Below are positions 1-10,845 of a stretch of 64,000 bases of DNA, piece by piece. The stretch is from Flammula alnicola. Its lineage: Eukaryota > Basidiomycota > Agaricomycetes > Agaricales > Strophariaceae. The first letter of the stretch is position 1. Each line of letters begins with the position of its first letter. The stretch covers positions 186,001-250,000 of the forward strand of contig JADNRV010000035.1 of the NCBI GenBank assembly GCA_015499995.1. The letters run 5' to 3'. The translations under genes and the position numbers were made by a program. Below the pieces are notes generated by a model. The model saw only the letters and a program-made list of their open reading frames with translations. It was not told the origin of the DNA and made no database searches.

Positions 1-1
1 C

Positions 2-1022
2 CTTGCATTTAATCTCGGCTTATGCTTCAGACGCACAGGTAAGTCCACTCTCTCAAGAAGCTGCCGTACAATTTTGGAAGAAATTGATTATTTGCAGATG
101 TCTCGTTACTTCAGGTCTGGCGCGTTCGTCTTGAGGTTGATTCGCATGGTCGTGGCACAGGTCTGAAGGCAGAGATTCTAGCCTCCTTTCCTCGTGATCA
201 TCGTCTCTTGGTGTATTCTTTTTCAATGCTCGGAGAATACGTTGCTTTCTCAGTGGCACGAGGAGGTGGTTCCCACCTCTACATTGTCGTCATTGATTGG
301 GCTCAAGCGCACTCACATTGTGAGCGGCGAGAAGACGCAAAGCTTCTTTACCCAACGCAACTCATTTATCCAGTGAATAATCCGGTAAGTTGTTCGTAAT
401 ACATTCATTGATTGCCGCCTTTTCATCGCATTCTTCTATGTTCCAATAGGGTCGGATACGACTTCTTCCCGGAAGGAGGTTAATAATGATATACCGACAT
501 TGTGTTCGCCTTTACGACCTTTCTGCCCAAGCAAATCGACGCAACCTTTCACTCCACCACATGCACGCACTATACGAATGGTATGCGCATGTGGGCGACC
601 TCCACCTGCGAAGCCTATCCAAATCTTTCCATCACACCGAAAGCGGCACTATACGACTGATCGCTCGCTCGTGGAACACCATATACGGAATCATCATTCC
701 TTCTATCGAAGCAGACGCCCGTGATCCGGAAAACTCCCTGCAAGTTGTAACGCTCATGAATTACGAAGCTGGAGTCGGCGATTTCTATCCCAGCTTGGGC
801 TACAACCACGCGATGGTTTTCCGTCCATTTTATGTGGTCAGCTTGAATTATTCCTGGCCCGACGACCCAGAATTCAAGCCTCCCACAACGTCGATCAGAC
901 ATTCCACCTACCGGGTCCGGTCTATGAATGATTGTGGTATGGACGAGCGGTCTGGTCGTGAGGTGTTCTCGAATGGTAAAGAGATAATCGTTTTCATCAG
1001 GAAAACTACACATTCCTTATAG
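2..1022 (+). CDS. C-terminal part of an F-box/propeller-type protein (5' end outside window)
   Basis: Exons 2-38, 98-384 and 450-1022 join in frame across two introns (GTAAGT donors, CAG and TAG acceptors) and give 298 residues. The strand-like, W/V-rich repeats (for example VWRVRLEV near the start and VIDWAQ later) resemble the propeller-like region that follows the F-box in many mushroom proteins; the F-box itself would lie upstream and is not visible. By family such proteins are substrate receptors of SCF ubiquitin ligases, but the substrate cannot be inferred. The last seven residues and the TAG stop lie in the terminal inverted repeat of a DNA element (995-2423), so the present C terminus is probably not the original one. 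If the element is removed, the frame continues from GTT-TTA to a TGA about 27 codons later. The family call is moderate; the exon structure is secure. Confidence 0.6.
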
Positions 1023-2423
1023 GGCTTACATCACTTGAGAACACTTGAGAGCTGGCTTGGATCACTTAGCACTTAAGGTTACAGCCACAAACAACGTCTG
1101 ACAACCCAAGTCACTCCAAGTGAGACCCCAAGTGCATAAGCTGTCAGAGCTCGATCCACCATCCAAGTGAGAATTCCGACACTGAAAGAACACAAGAAAT
1201 AAACGTTGAGTTCGTTGAAACTCCGCTTCACATGACCGCGTTTCCTCATCGTGAAATTTTCACCCTTATCTTCTGTTTATCAACTACATCGATCCCCCTC
1301 CGCAATCCCAATCCCAATGCTTCCTCTACCGCAGCTACCGCTTCCTGCTTTGTGAAGACTTGTGCTATCCCTTTGGTTGAATCAACCAACGCACCCTCCA
1401 ATTCGCAATGGCTACTCCTAATGTCTCGGGTTTGTAGGACATTCTGAAGCTCTGACCAGTGACCACCCGACGAGGCGCCATCCACTTGGTTTCCATTTTG
1501 CGCACATCACTAGGAATGTCGTTTCGATGGTGAGCTTGATTTATTATCTGCAAATATCCATCTAACTCTTGCTGCTTGATAGAGGCAGGATTACGTGGAT
1601 ACTTCCTCGCCCAGCAGGCTCTTGCGCAATGCATATTGGAGGACGGACCAGTAGTCGGTGACTACTGAAGTACGGGAGAATTCGCCGGTTGAGCATCACA
1701 GGGCTGCGCCTGTCATAGTAACCTCGGTCTGCATCTTAGCTTCGAGAGGCCGTTAGCAAGCACGTCGCCATGTCCTCGGACATCTGGTATGTAATCCATG
1801 TTGCTTTACCTCTATTTCTAGCTGCTACTAACAAATATCTATTATATCCTGACCAGTATGCATGCTCAGAGTGTCACCGCGAGAATCTCAAAGAATTTGG
1901 TCGAACGAAGCACGAGCAACGACAGCCACGACCCACCACGTTCTGCCCCTAGACCCCCGACAACGAACTGTCACCTGTTGTCACCCTCGATAGGCATAAT
2001 CAAGCACGGCGGCGTGATGGACCTGGTGAGCGGGACGGGAATGAAAACTATCTCGACGGGTGATGGTGCCTTTATTGCGGGAGGATCACAAGTACTTAGA
2101 TATATTAATTGGGGATCGAGGACCAATATGTAGTAGACAGACACTGCAATCCATTATTTTAACCCATTCGTACCATTTTTACCGTGAACCGTGCACAGTT
2201 ACGACCCGGAATTCAGTCTCTTATTCACTTTGAGAGTCACTTGACAGACGACTTATTCACTTGAATGCTCACTTGAGCTGACATATATAAGAGAATTCAC
2301 TTGCTAAGAACGGAACCTCCTGAAACAAGTGAACATTGCTTAACTACTTGAGCTCACTTTCGTTACTTTATCACTTGTCAAAGTGATATAAGCTGCCAAA
2401 GAGAATGTGTAGTTTTCCTGATG
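995..2423. mobile_element. Non-autonomous DNA transposon with TCACTTG subterminal repeats
   Basis: A perfect 21 bp inverted repeat lies at 995-1015 and 2403-2423. Just inside both ends the heptamer TCACTTG, its complement CAAGTGA or one-base variants occur about a dozen times (for example near 1030-1170 and 2230-2390), a subterminal pattern typical of transposase binding regions. No long transposase reading frame is present. A clear target duplication was not found; only TT is shared at both borders. The superfamily is therefore unassigned. Confidence 0.6.
1246..1700 (-). other. Reading-frame fragments inside the element (possible captured gene piece)
   Basis: On the minus strand an open stretch ends at 1246 with a natural-looking sequence (KGIAQVFTKQEAVAAVEEAL). 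Further upstream, exon-like pieces are separated by a plausible 56 nt intron (GTATCC to TTTGCAG, about 1543-1598). The pieces do not join into one frame without a correction near 1490. I do not recognise the protein. It may be a decayed or captured host gene fragment, or chance. Confidence 0.25.
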
Positions 2424-2806
2424 TTAGACATCTCGTTGTTTGGGGTCAGTCCGTCTCAGAATTGTTCACGAACTGTTTTTCGCCCTACCGGGGGAATTCT
2501 TTGCAGCTGAATCATCGACCATAATATTGTACTCTAGATTGACGGTTGAAACTTGTTTGTACCACATTAATTGGTTTTGATCAGACCTCCCTCGGGCCTC
2601 TCGGTGCCCACTCGCCAAAGTATATTTATGAGGAACACGGCTCGCCGTCATATATTCCTCTTCACTCCAATGTCTCGAAACAAAGTTACAGCCCTGCTCA
2701 TAGCGGTGCTACGTAAAGAACGTCGTGTAGATAATAGGTATACTTAGGTTATAATGTGAAAAAAAAAACTGTTGAAAAAGAAAGCTGTTAGAAAAGAAAT
2801 CCGTGC
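2424..2806. other. Intergenic; may hold the displaced 3' end of the F-box gene
   Basis: No gene is visible. The first 80 bases can be read as a continuation of the F-box gene frame if the element at 995-2423 is excised. An A-rich run is present at 2760-2768. Confidence 0.3.
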
Positions 2807-3322
2807 CTACTTCTCCAGGCCGTTGTACCCCTTGGTATCTTTCATATAAGAGACGAGCGTATCAGAATTTCCACCGTCAATAGGTAAGTCCTCGACAATT
2901 GCTCTGAGGTGAGGCCCGTCTGATTCTTTCTCCCAGATGAGCAGCGAGTCTTTAGGTGGCTTCCCGGGGATCGGGGTAACGATGACGGATGAAAGTCCGC
3001 CACATATTCCCTCCAATTTCTTCAGAGCGAGGAGTCGCGAAGACGCCAGTAAACCTAACACCCAAAATATGACTGCGATTGTGGCTAGGACCATTGGCAG
3101 GAATGCAGCTCCATATCGGAATCTGTAGCACGTCGCCACCTTGCCCCCAGTGCTCACGACCATAAGTGCCTGACTTCCAAGTCCAGCCCATCCGTTATAT
3201 CCAAGACTGGAGAGGAGAAATGATGCGCCGACCGCTCCTCCCCACCTCGTCAATGCCACGTCGCTGAAGTTGGTGGCGCTGAAGTATGCCGGATTGATCG
3301 TTGCAATGGAAGGGGCCAGCAT
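2807..3322 (-). pseudogene. 3'-terminal remnant of a membrane protein gene
   Basis: A single open frame of 171 codons ends with TAG at 2807. It contains one strong membrane segment (FLPMVLATIAVIFWVLGLL) followed by a polar tail with the SLLIWEKESDG region. The pattern resembles the C-terminal third of a multi-helix membrane protein family seen in mushrooms, usually several hundred residues long. The first in-frame ATG (3322) sits just after an acceptor-like TTAG at about 3332-3335, which suggests an internal exon whose upstream partners are missing; no matching exons are seen in 3330-3790. It is most likely a 5'-truncated remnant. A function cannot be named. Confidence 0.45.
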
Positions 3323-3793
3323 CACGCTCGTGGCTAAGTGGTACGCGTCTTATTTGAGCTCGAGTCACAACGCTTCACAGTTGAACCAAGATTGGCATGT
3401 TCTGAAGCAGTAAATTGTATTGTTTCTGGGTCCTACAGTAGTTGGAATGATCTGTTGTCGTATTACAAAATTGTCTCCAAGACTACAACTTTAGAATTCG
3501 AAGGTCATTCCGGACAGAGCGGTCTCGTAAACTGCCTAGGTTATAGGAACCGACGACGTGTCGGATCAAGGAGAAAGGTTAACATTAACGTTAATCGGTA
3601 ATCCTTGGTTAATCCTCAAGCTTTGAAAATCAGACAGCCTAGAGAGATGGATCTTTTCCTTCATTTCCGCCTTGAATATTTCATTTTCTTCCACAAGCAA
3701 ATGTTATACATATACTTGACATATTTCGTTCAACTATTTTACACTCCACGGTATCTAATCATCGACCCATGCTTCGCCGCAGAGAAATTTCAT
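3323..3793. other. Intergenic, nothing recognised
   Basis: No gene or repeat is supported between the membrane-protein remnant and the 3' end of the flavin monooxygenase. It probably contains the 3' UTR of the latter. Confidence 0.4.
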
Positions 3794-6463
3794 TCAGTTC
3801 GTGGCAAGTTCGTAACGCGTACCGAAAATACCCTCTTCCATAGCCTTGATTTCTGCAGAAACGGAGGACAGAAAAGTCATCAACAACCATTCGGTAACAA
3901 TAGGGTGGCTATGGACTTACGAAGAGTAATATGCGTGGAATGGAATCTGCACAGCGCGAGGTTGCCTGAGTATCCAAAAGCAGCATCAGCAGTTAATCCG
4001 TGTTCTAGTACCCAAACCGCAGAGAAAGGAAGCGCACCGAACATATACCACAATCCTGGAACGCCAACGTTGCGCCAGGCCCCGTTGATCTCGCCCTCCT
4101 CATCCAACCCGCCGACGCGCTTCATCTTCTTGGCGACCTCCTCCCCACATACGCGGCGAAACTGGTCGATGGTATTGCCCAATCTAAGTATACGTAAGTA
4201 TATCGAGTAACAAAGTAGTCTGTAGAAGGTTGCCAGGAACAAGACAAAGTAGAAGGGGAAGGAGGAAAATGCGCACCCAGTAGCGAAGAGCACCACATCC
4301 GCGTCGAGCTCCGTCCCGTTCTTGAACTTGAGCCCTGTCTCCGTGAAGCTCTCAATCTCGCTGTCTGTCTTCAGCTTGATCTTTCCGTCCGCGATGAGCT
4401 TGCTGCCTCCAGTATCTAATGAACAATGAACAATGGTTCAGTACAGTTCAATTTGTCCCACGGTAGTTAAGTCTGAAAGAAGAGAAATGAGGAGAGGGAT
4501 AATTGGGTACATACCGAGATAGTAACCCCCGGTTTTATTCCACGCCAACAACCCAAACCCAGAATCTTTGAGTCCAAGGTTCGTGCGGAAGCCCACTTTA
4601 TGCAAGGAGTCGAGGAGGTCCCTGGTACGGAGGAGCGTCGTTCGCGTCAGGTTCAATGCGAAGGCGGTCTTGAAAAATGTACACATACTTGTCCATTTCA
4701 GCGATACGCTTGACGTGCCTCTGGTTAAGCCCAACGGCCATATAATGCGGGTACGACGCGTTGAACCTGTCGACGACGTCCACAGGGGGTGCCCCTTCCC
4801 AGTATGAGTCTGTTTCAAGTTCATGTTGTTTAAGTTGTCGAATTGAATTTTGAGGGGTAAGATAACGATGGTGATGGAAAGAAATTGACCTTTGAAAAGG
4901 ACCTCCCACCCATTCTTGGTGGACATAATGTATGTCGAGCCACGTTGGAACATCGTTACGTCTAAGTATATCCCGGTTTTCAGTAGGAGAATCGCGAAGT
5001 ACGAACGGTAATGGGCCTACCGACGCCGTTTTGGTAATAGTCGACAGCGATATCGTGGGCTATATAATCCCACCGTTAACGAATCAAGCAGGACTACAGT
5101 AAAACGACATATCACTAACCTGAGGTGCAAGCGCCGACAACGACGACCTTCTTTCCCACATGATCGCTCGCGCGTTTATGCTGCGTCGAGTGCAGAACCT
5201 CGCCTTTGAATTTATCCTAGTATCATCCCCACCCCATCCAACGCAATGAGTCATCAGATAGTCACAAAAAAAACATACAGAATAGGACCCTCACCATCCC
5301 AGGAACATCAGGCGTATTCGGCGCCCCGCTACCTATCCCCGTGCAAAACACCACATGATTCACGGTCAACTTCCGCTCGGAGCCGTCCCCGTGCGTGATC
5401 GCGACATGCCACTTGTGCGTCTTCTCGTCTTGCGTTATTTGGGTGATGGTGGACGAAGTCCAGATGTTGAGCTCCATGGAGTCGGCATAGAATTCGAGCC
5501 AGTTCGCGAGCTTTTAGGAGGTGTGTTGGTGTCAGTGGCTATTGCATGGAGGGCAGGGTATGTGGGAGGGTAAGTACCTTCATTGCCGGGGTGTATACAG
5601 GCCATGTTGACGGGAATCTGTCGACAAGCATGAGTTATCGCAGACGCATTTTATTCCTCGCTTTCGGACTTACGGCAGGTAGGGCATGTGGTCGTACCCT
5701 GTCCGACCATTAGCGAGCCCCAATACAACTAAGATCAGAGCTACTCACAAACGGGATCATGGAGACAAAGCGCCTCGTATCTGTTCCTCCAATTATCGCC
5801 AATCCTAGCATTGCGCTCCACGACCAGAGCAGAGACATCCAAGTGCTTCAACCTCGCCGCGATCTCCAAGCCGCTCTGCCCAGCGCCGATGATGAGCACA
5901 GTGGGGTCCCCATCGGGGAACTCGACCTCGCGCTTCCTCTGCGCCTCCCACTTCCCATGATTCGGCTCCTGGTTCCGCAACGCGCCCACCTTCTCGGGAA
6001 AGTCCGTCAGCCCTTCAAGGTTGGTGTACACGACGTGGGCCTTCCACTCCCCATTCGCTGTCGGCACGAGGCGCACGATGGCCGACGCCCTCCCCACATC
6101 TGTCAGGAAGTCGAACATGAGGCTGATCCACGCGAGGTCTGGGAACGGCTGCTCCAGACGGACTATCTCTTCCCTCAGAGAAAAGTCGTGCAGCTTGCAC
6201 AGCGCGAGACGGTCAGTGAGGAACGTCTGGATCTTCTCTTGGCCTGAGAAAGTGCGGAAGTCCCATGTGAGCGCGAGCATGTCGCGCCAGAACGCGTCGG
6301 GGAGGAGGAGGGCGGCGACGGCGGCGACATCGTCTGAGGCTGCAGCAGTGGAGAATGCGTTGAACCAGTCATGCGCAACTTGTTTGACGTCGAGGTCAGG
6401 AGCAAGGGACGCGCCAAGCCGATCGAGTGTGGGGAGCGGCACGTCGGGGATATTCAAAGCCAT
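3794..6463 (-). CDS. Flavin-containing monooxygenase with N-terminal NTF2-like domain
   Basis: Thirteen exons splice to 606 aa: 6463-5749, 5698-5674, 5617-5578, 5510-5295, 5216-5120, 5059-5021, 4961-4890, 4809-4689, 4621-4515, 4415-4277, 4183-4038, 3965-3921 and 3852-3794. All phases agree. Residues about 25-165 look like an NTF2-type domain. The FAD Rossmann motif GAGQSG is at 193-198. An FKGEVLHSTQH segment near 335 fits the FMO signature FxGxxxH, and a second dinucleotide site (VVVVGACTSA) follows near 355-365. FATG occurs before the C-terminal part, and the end (LQIKAMEEG) is typical of this fungal family. The enzyme should use NADPH and O2 to oxygenate a soft nucleophile or carbonyl; the substrate is unknown. 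One donor (exon 7, GTCAAT) is weak. Neighbours give no pathway clue. Confidence 0.9.
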
Positions 6464-7402
6464 GCTGCAATGTCGGCCCAGGATTGCAAGTCAAAGTACT
6501 GGGGAAGATTGACAATTTGAATGAGAAAGATAATTATCTGATTCTTATATTGTGTATGAGAACCGGTATCGCTTACCTTGACCTCCGTGTGTTATCGTCA
6601 GACATGTCAGGCGCTTTGTCGTTCAAGAACTAGTAGGAATGCTTTATAGTCACATGTAGCGTTCTTGCTCAGCGAAGCCCCCACATGACGATGCGGCATT
6701 TACCCTCTCCCTTTCGCAATAAGTAATACTAGTTTGCCAAGGCATTAAGTATTTTCTGTGCTTCGGTATTCCCATCGGCAGGCAAAGATTCCATTGTCGC
6801 TGCCAGACGAATTGATTCTAGACGGATGTGGCGCTGCGATAAGATGGAGAGCAACCTGACATATTTGTGCAGCATGACTGTGAGGCGTCTCTTCTCTTCT
6901 ATAAAGCCTCGGATAGGATACTTAACGGATAAAAGTTATACCAACCCGAACATCGTCGTACTTGATCCAGAATAGAACGAATCATATACATATAGGGCAC
7001 ACAGCATTGCGATTACCGTAAATTAGGACGTAAATGCTCCTAGTGGACGGCGAGAAAACCAACGTCATGAACGAGTCTTGAATTCAGATCCCCGAACGAG
7101 TATGTAAGACAGTTGTAATGTCGATTGTGTGTATAGGTGACTGTAGATGTGTGTTGTACATTGGATATGAAAATCAGCATGAAAACCGGGACCAACAAAA
7201 ATCGAGGAGGGAGGAGATCAATGGAGTGCAGAATATCCACGATGCACCTCGGGAGTAGTGTGAAGCGAATTCAAAAAATGAAAATGAAAAGAGCAACGCA
7301 CGGACAAAAAAAAAAACGAAGTAAAACGAGGGAAAAAATGGGAGATGGACAATGATAGGTAGGATGGTAAATGGATAGAGATGAAAATATTCGTTCATTC
7401 GT
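6464..7402. other. Intergenic: promoter side of the monooxygenase and 3' side of the BCS1-like gene
   Basis: No coding region is supported. Part of the right side (about 7040-7402) is A/T-rich and is likely 3' UTR of the BCS1-like transcript. No clear promoter motif was identified. Confidence 0.4.
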
Positions 7403-7870
7403 TCAGTTCGAAGCGGATCCCATACCGAACATCTGCAAAAGCATCACATACAGCTGAACGATATATACCTGCAGGAACGGCGACACCACACCCGGTGACA
7501 AGAGACGCAGTTGTGTTATCGTAGTGGCTGTGGAAGCCAAGAGGAACTTGCCAGCCGGATGACGCTGGTGGGTAATCGCCGTGGGCATGGCATCGGCAGC
7601 AGGAACGGAAGACACTGGTGCCGGCGAATTCATGGAGGCATCACGAGAGACATCAGGCATTGTCGGAGTCAGAGATGATGATGACGATGATGGTATCGAT
7701 AAGGATGAAGCAGATGGCTTGGAAAGCAGAGAATCAGCGGGGTTGACCACCTGGGAAAACTGAGTAGAGGAGGCTGGATTTGTAGATAGCGCAGAGATAG
7801 AATCCGGAGGAGGATGATTTGAGGAAATTTGTTCTTGTTCTTGTTCATGAGCACCACCACCACCTAGTCA
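7403..7870 (-). other. In-frame 154-codon extension after a TGA-CTA-G stop (readthrough or alternative intron)
   Basis: The BCS1-like frame stops at TGA (7870-7868), is followed directly by CTA-G, and stays open for 154 more codons to TGA at 7405-7403. TGA-CTA is the best-known readthrough context, used in fungi and animals to make C-terminally extended isoforms. The extension starts with a Gly run and HEQEQEQ, continues as Ser/Pro/Thr-rich low complexity, and ends with a hydrophobic stretch (VSPFLQVYIVQLYVMLLQMF) and GSASN; there is no SKL-type peroxisomal signal. The alternative is an in-frame intron, 7876 to 7751 or 7760, with a weak GTGTCG donor and a good CCCAG or CTCAG acceptor, which would remove the TGA. 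Confidence 0.6.
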
Positions 7871-10845
7871 CGACACATCCCCCCACGCATCCCCCCAGGA
7901 CGAATCTGAGGTCGACGACGAAGAGACAATGGACTTGCGTGGCGGCGGCACGTTCTCCTCGTCGCTGTCCGCACTATCGCCCTCCTTGGACTCCTCGTCT
8001 GTGTCTTTCTTGTCCCCAGACTCCATCTCATCTTCTTTCCCCTCTTTTTCTTTCTTCTTATCTTCGTCCCCACCCTCCGTCTCCTTCGCCTCAACCCCCT
8101 TCTCTTGCTCCTTCTTCTTTCTCTCCTCCTCCTTCTCCTTCAGCTGCTGCCTCATCTTCTCCAACTCGTCCTCCTTCTCCTTCTCCGCCAGGAGCGCCTT
8201 CACCCGCTCGAGCTCCTGATCCTTCTTGTCCTGTGCCTTCTTCGCTTTCTCCTTCTCCTGGTTTTCCTTTCGCCTCTTCTCGCGCTGCAGTTCCGGATAC
8301 ACACGTCAGTCTCACAGGGATAGAAACAGAATACGAGAAAGAAAAGGAACGACACACACCTGAGCCTTCTCACGGACTTCCCTAGCCTCTTTTTCTCGCT
8401 TCAGACGCTCGCGCATCTCGCGCTCGCCTTGCACCCAGGCTTCGACGCCGTTCGCAGCTGCCTCTGGGTTAGCCTTGTGCTTGAGGAGATCTATAGCCAT
8501 CGGTAAGTATCTGCGTAAAATTACAACAAGATCAAAATACTAACATCCTTGTAGCCCAGCAACGCTGAACTCATCCTCTGGCAGCCCATCCGCAAACCTT
8601 TTCGCGAGGGTCGCGAGGGTCTTCTTATCGAGAGCCTTGGCCTTGGAGAGAGAGGCGTCGGGGGGAGGAGGTAAATACGCTGTGTTCGTAGCGCCGAATT
8701 GGTCCTTATCCAGTGAGGGCTTCGATGCCTCAGTCGACGAGAGCGGGATGGGCGAGCCGGAGAACGTCCGTGGCAAAGGCGGAGACACCGACGCAGAAGG
8801 GGACGCCAGCGTGGACGAGCTCGCGTTCGAGGCCGAGAGCAGGGACGAAGCAGACGAGGCGATGCTCGTGGAGAGAGACCACAACGACGGAGGCACCGCG
8901 TCCGCATCCCCGTCCTTGTTGCTTAGGGTCGACGCCGATCTGGAGCGCTGTTTGCTTGCGACGGCGGCGGAAGGGACGTATGTCTTCACTTTCCCATCTC
9001 GTTCTTGGACGGAAAGGTTAGCATCGATGTCTAGGCTCTGGAGATCGGCCTCCGACACCAGCTCCTCCTCCTCTTCAGACGGGAAGAAGTTGCGGAAGAG
9101 CGCCTCAGCCTGCCACTTGCTCGCGTTCTTGAACTCGACCCACACGTCCATCCGTCCTGGACGAGACAGCGCAGGATCTAACCTCTCCAAGTGGTTCGTC
9201 GTGCTGTGTTTAGTAAAAGCAGAAGTCAGCATAATCAACTCATACAAAACATAATGAAAAAGAAAGACTAACGCAAACAACAGCCTTCCCTCGGACGCCG
9301 CCACACCATCAAGGGCATTCAGCAACCCGCTCAAACTAAGGGTGTTCATATCCGACAACCCATCACTCCTCCCGTACCTCCTCCGCCTCGAGCCGCCGAG
9401 GCCGCCGAACGACGGGAACGCACTGGTATCCAGCCCGCCGCCCGAGCTCGGCCCATCCCCGGGCCCACCCGAGTCCCCATCCAGCGGGTCATCCTCTCGG
9501 TTCGTGCTCCTCACAAACGCGGCATCGAGGTCCTCCAGCAGCAGCACGCAGCGCGCAGGCACACGGCCCATCAGCGCGGTGAGGGTGTTGTCCGAGATCC
9601 ACGAGGCGGAGAGGGAGACGACGTATATGTCGAGCTGCAGCTGGCCGGCGAGGGCGTGGATGAGGGAGGACTTGCCCGAGCCTGGCACGCCGTGCAACAG
9701 GTAGCCGCGGCGGAAGGGGATCCCACGGTCCGCGTACCACTGTTTCGTTAAGAGAGTTGAGTCAGAGTTGTGATAAGAGAGGGATGACGTGCGGGCAGCA
9801 CAGCATCACGTACTTTTTCGCTTTTGAGGAAATCCCGCGCGTCGTCGACCAGCATCTCCTTGACGCCGGGATTCAGCACGATGCTCGACATGGGGCGTTT
9901 GTGCCGCGAGTCCGTCCATCTCCACGACCCATGCGCATCGGCAAAGTAAATCTGAATACGGTGCACTGCCTCGGCCTCATACTCCTTCTTGGCCTGCAGC
10001 ACGAGCTGCTTCAGGATCGCATTCGACCTCGCAACGACGCTGTGGAAATAAAGCTTGGTGAGTATTTATCCTTGCATGCGCCAGTCGTCGGAAGACGGAG
10101 GTGGTGGAGAAAGTGCTGCGCTAACCTAATCGACAACATCTCGGAGCCTGTCTCTTGTTTCCTTCCCCGACGAACGCGGAGCCAGTGCCCGCGATAGAAG
10201 ATAGTATGTGTCGTGTCGTACGTGGGCTGGAAAACGACGCGAGTCTTTGGCCGCCCCTCGCTGTCAGGGTCATGAGTCAAGCCAGTGGACTCCGCGACCT
10301 CCCACTGATCCCAGTCTGCGTCTTCCGCAGAGTAATGCGAGGAGGACGACCCCCCAGGCCCTGCAGTCCGCGTTGTGGTCTCGAATTCGCGCGAGCGTTG
10401 CCACTCGGGTCGCCGTGAAAGCCAGAGCATGAGCCAATCATAGGGAAAGTCCTCCTCGCTGAAGTGCGCTGTAAGGAAGAATGCTGTGAAAAAAGGCTCA
10501 TCAGCATTCATCTCATGGCACGCGGGGAGAGGGATTATGGAGACTGGGCGCTAATTCGAGCGCAGCTCGTCATTATGAGTCACATGTTTCGTTTCTATGA
10601 AACGCTAGAAACCATGAGGGGATGAAGGGGATGCTCACAGTTCACGAAATGGCTCCTTTGTGAGGCGACAATCAGGTTAGATACTCGATATACGCAACGG
10701 CGGAGGGAACTTACCAAGCAGAGCTCGATACTCGCCTGGCGGTCTCGACTGTGCCACCCAGCACGACGAGCTTCATGCCATCTATGACAGACGAGCCTCC
10801 AGTGCCGCCGACCAGAGGCTGTATCAGTGACTTGAGGGCATCCAT
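7868..10845 (-). CDS. BCS1-like AAA ATPase (mitochondrial chaperone family)
   Basis: Eight exons give 801 aa: 10845-10715, 10655-10639, 10483-10126, 10039-9814, 9739-9273, 9203-8545, 8490-8360 and 8284-7868. A BCS1 N-terminal region (SFFLTAHFSEEDFPYDWLML near 50) precedes the AAA core: Walker A GVPGSGKSS at 261-269, Walker B LLLEDLDAAF at 310-319, sensor ATTNH, and the arginine-finger region RPGRMD. The C-terminal lid motif is LQGYLLKHK. It ends with a K/E-rich coiled coil and an acidic/serine tail. True BCS1 inserts the Rieske protein into complex III, but many mushroom paralogues with long tails have no assigned role, and no transmembrane helix is obvious. A loop of about 130 low-complexity residues is inserted within the AAA module. 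The stop codon context is unusual (see the next feature). Confidence 0.88.

Noticed and set aside
5759..6512. Long plus-strand frames opposite the monooxygenase first exon
   Set aside because: Antisense of a conserved coding exon; no start context, introns or domain.
7819..8385. Long plus-strand Ser/Pro-rich frames opposite the BCS1-like gene
   Set aside because: They are antisense shadows of the K/E-rich and acidic tail of the minus-strand gene; codons such as CTC/TCC arise from GAG/GGA on the other strand.
8637..9704. Plus-strand frames opposite the AAA region
   Set aside because: The minus strand carries exact AAA motifs and clean splice sites, so the plus frames are antisense by-products of GC-rich coding sequence.
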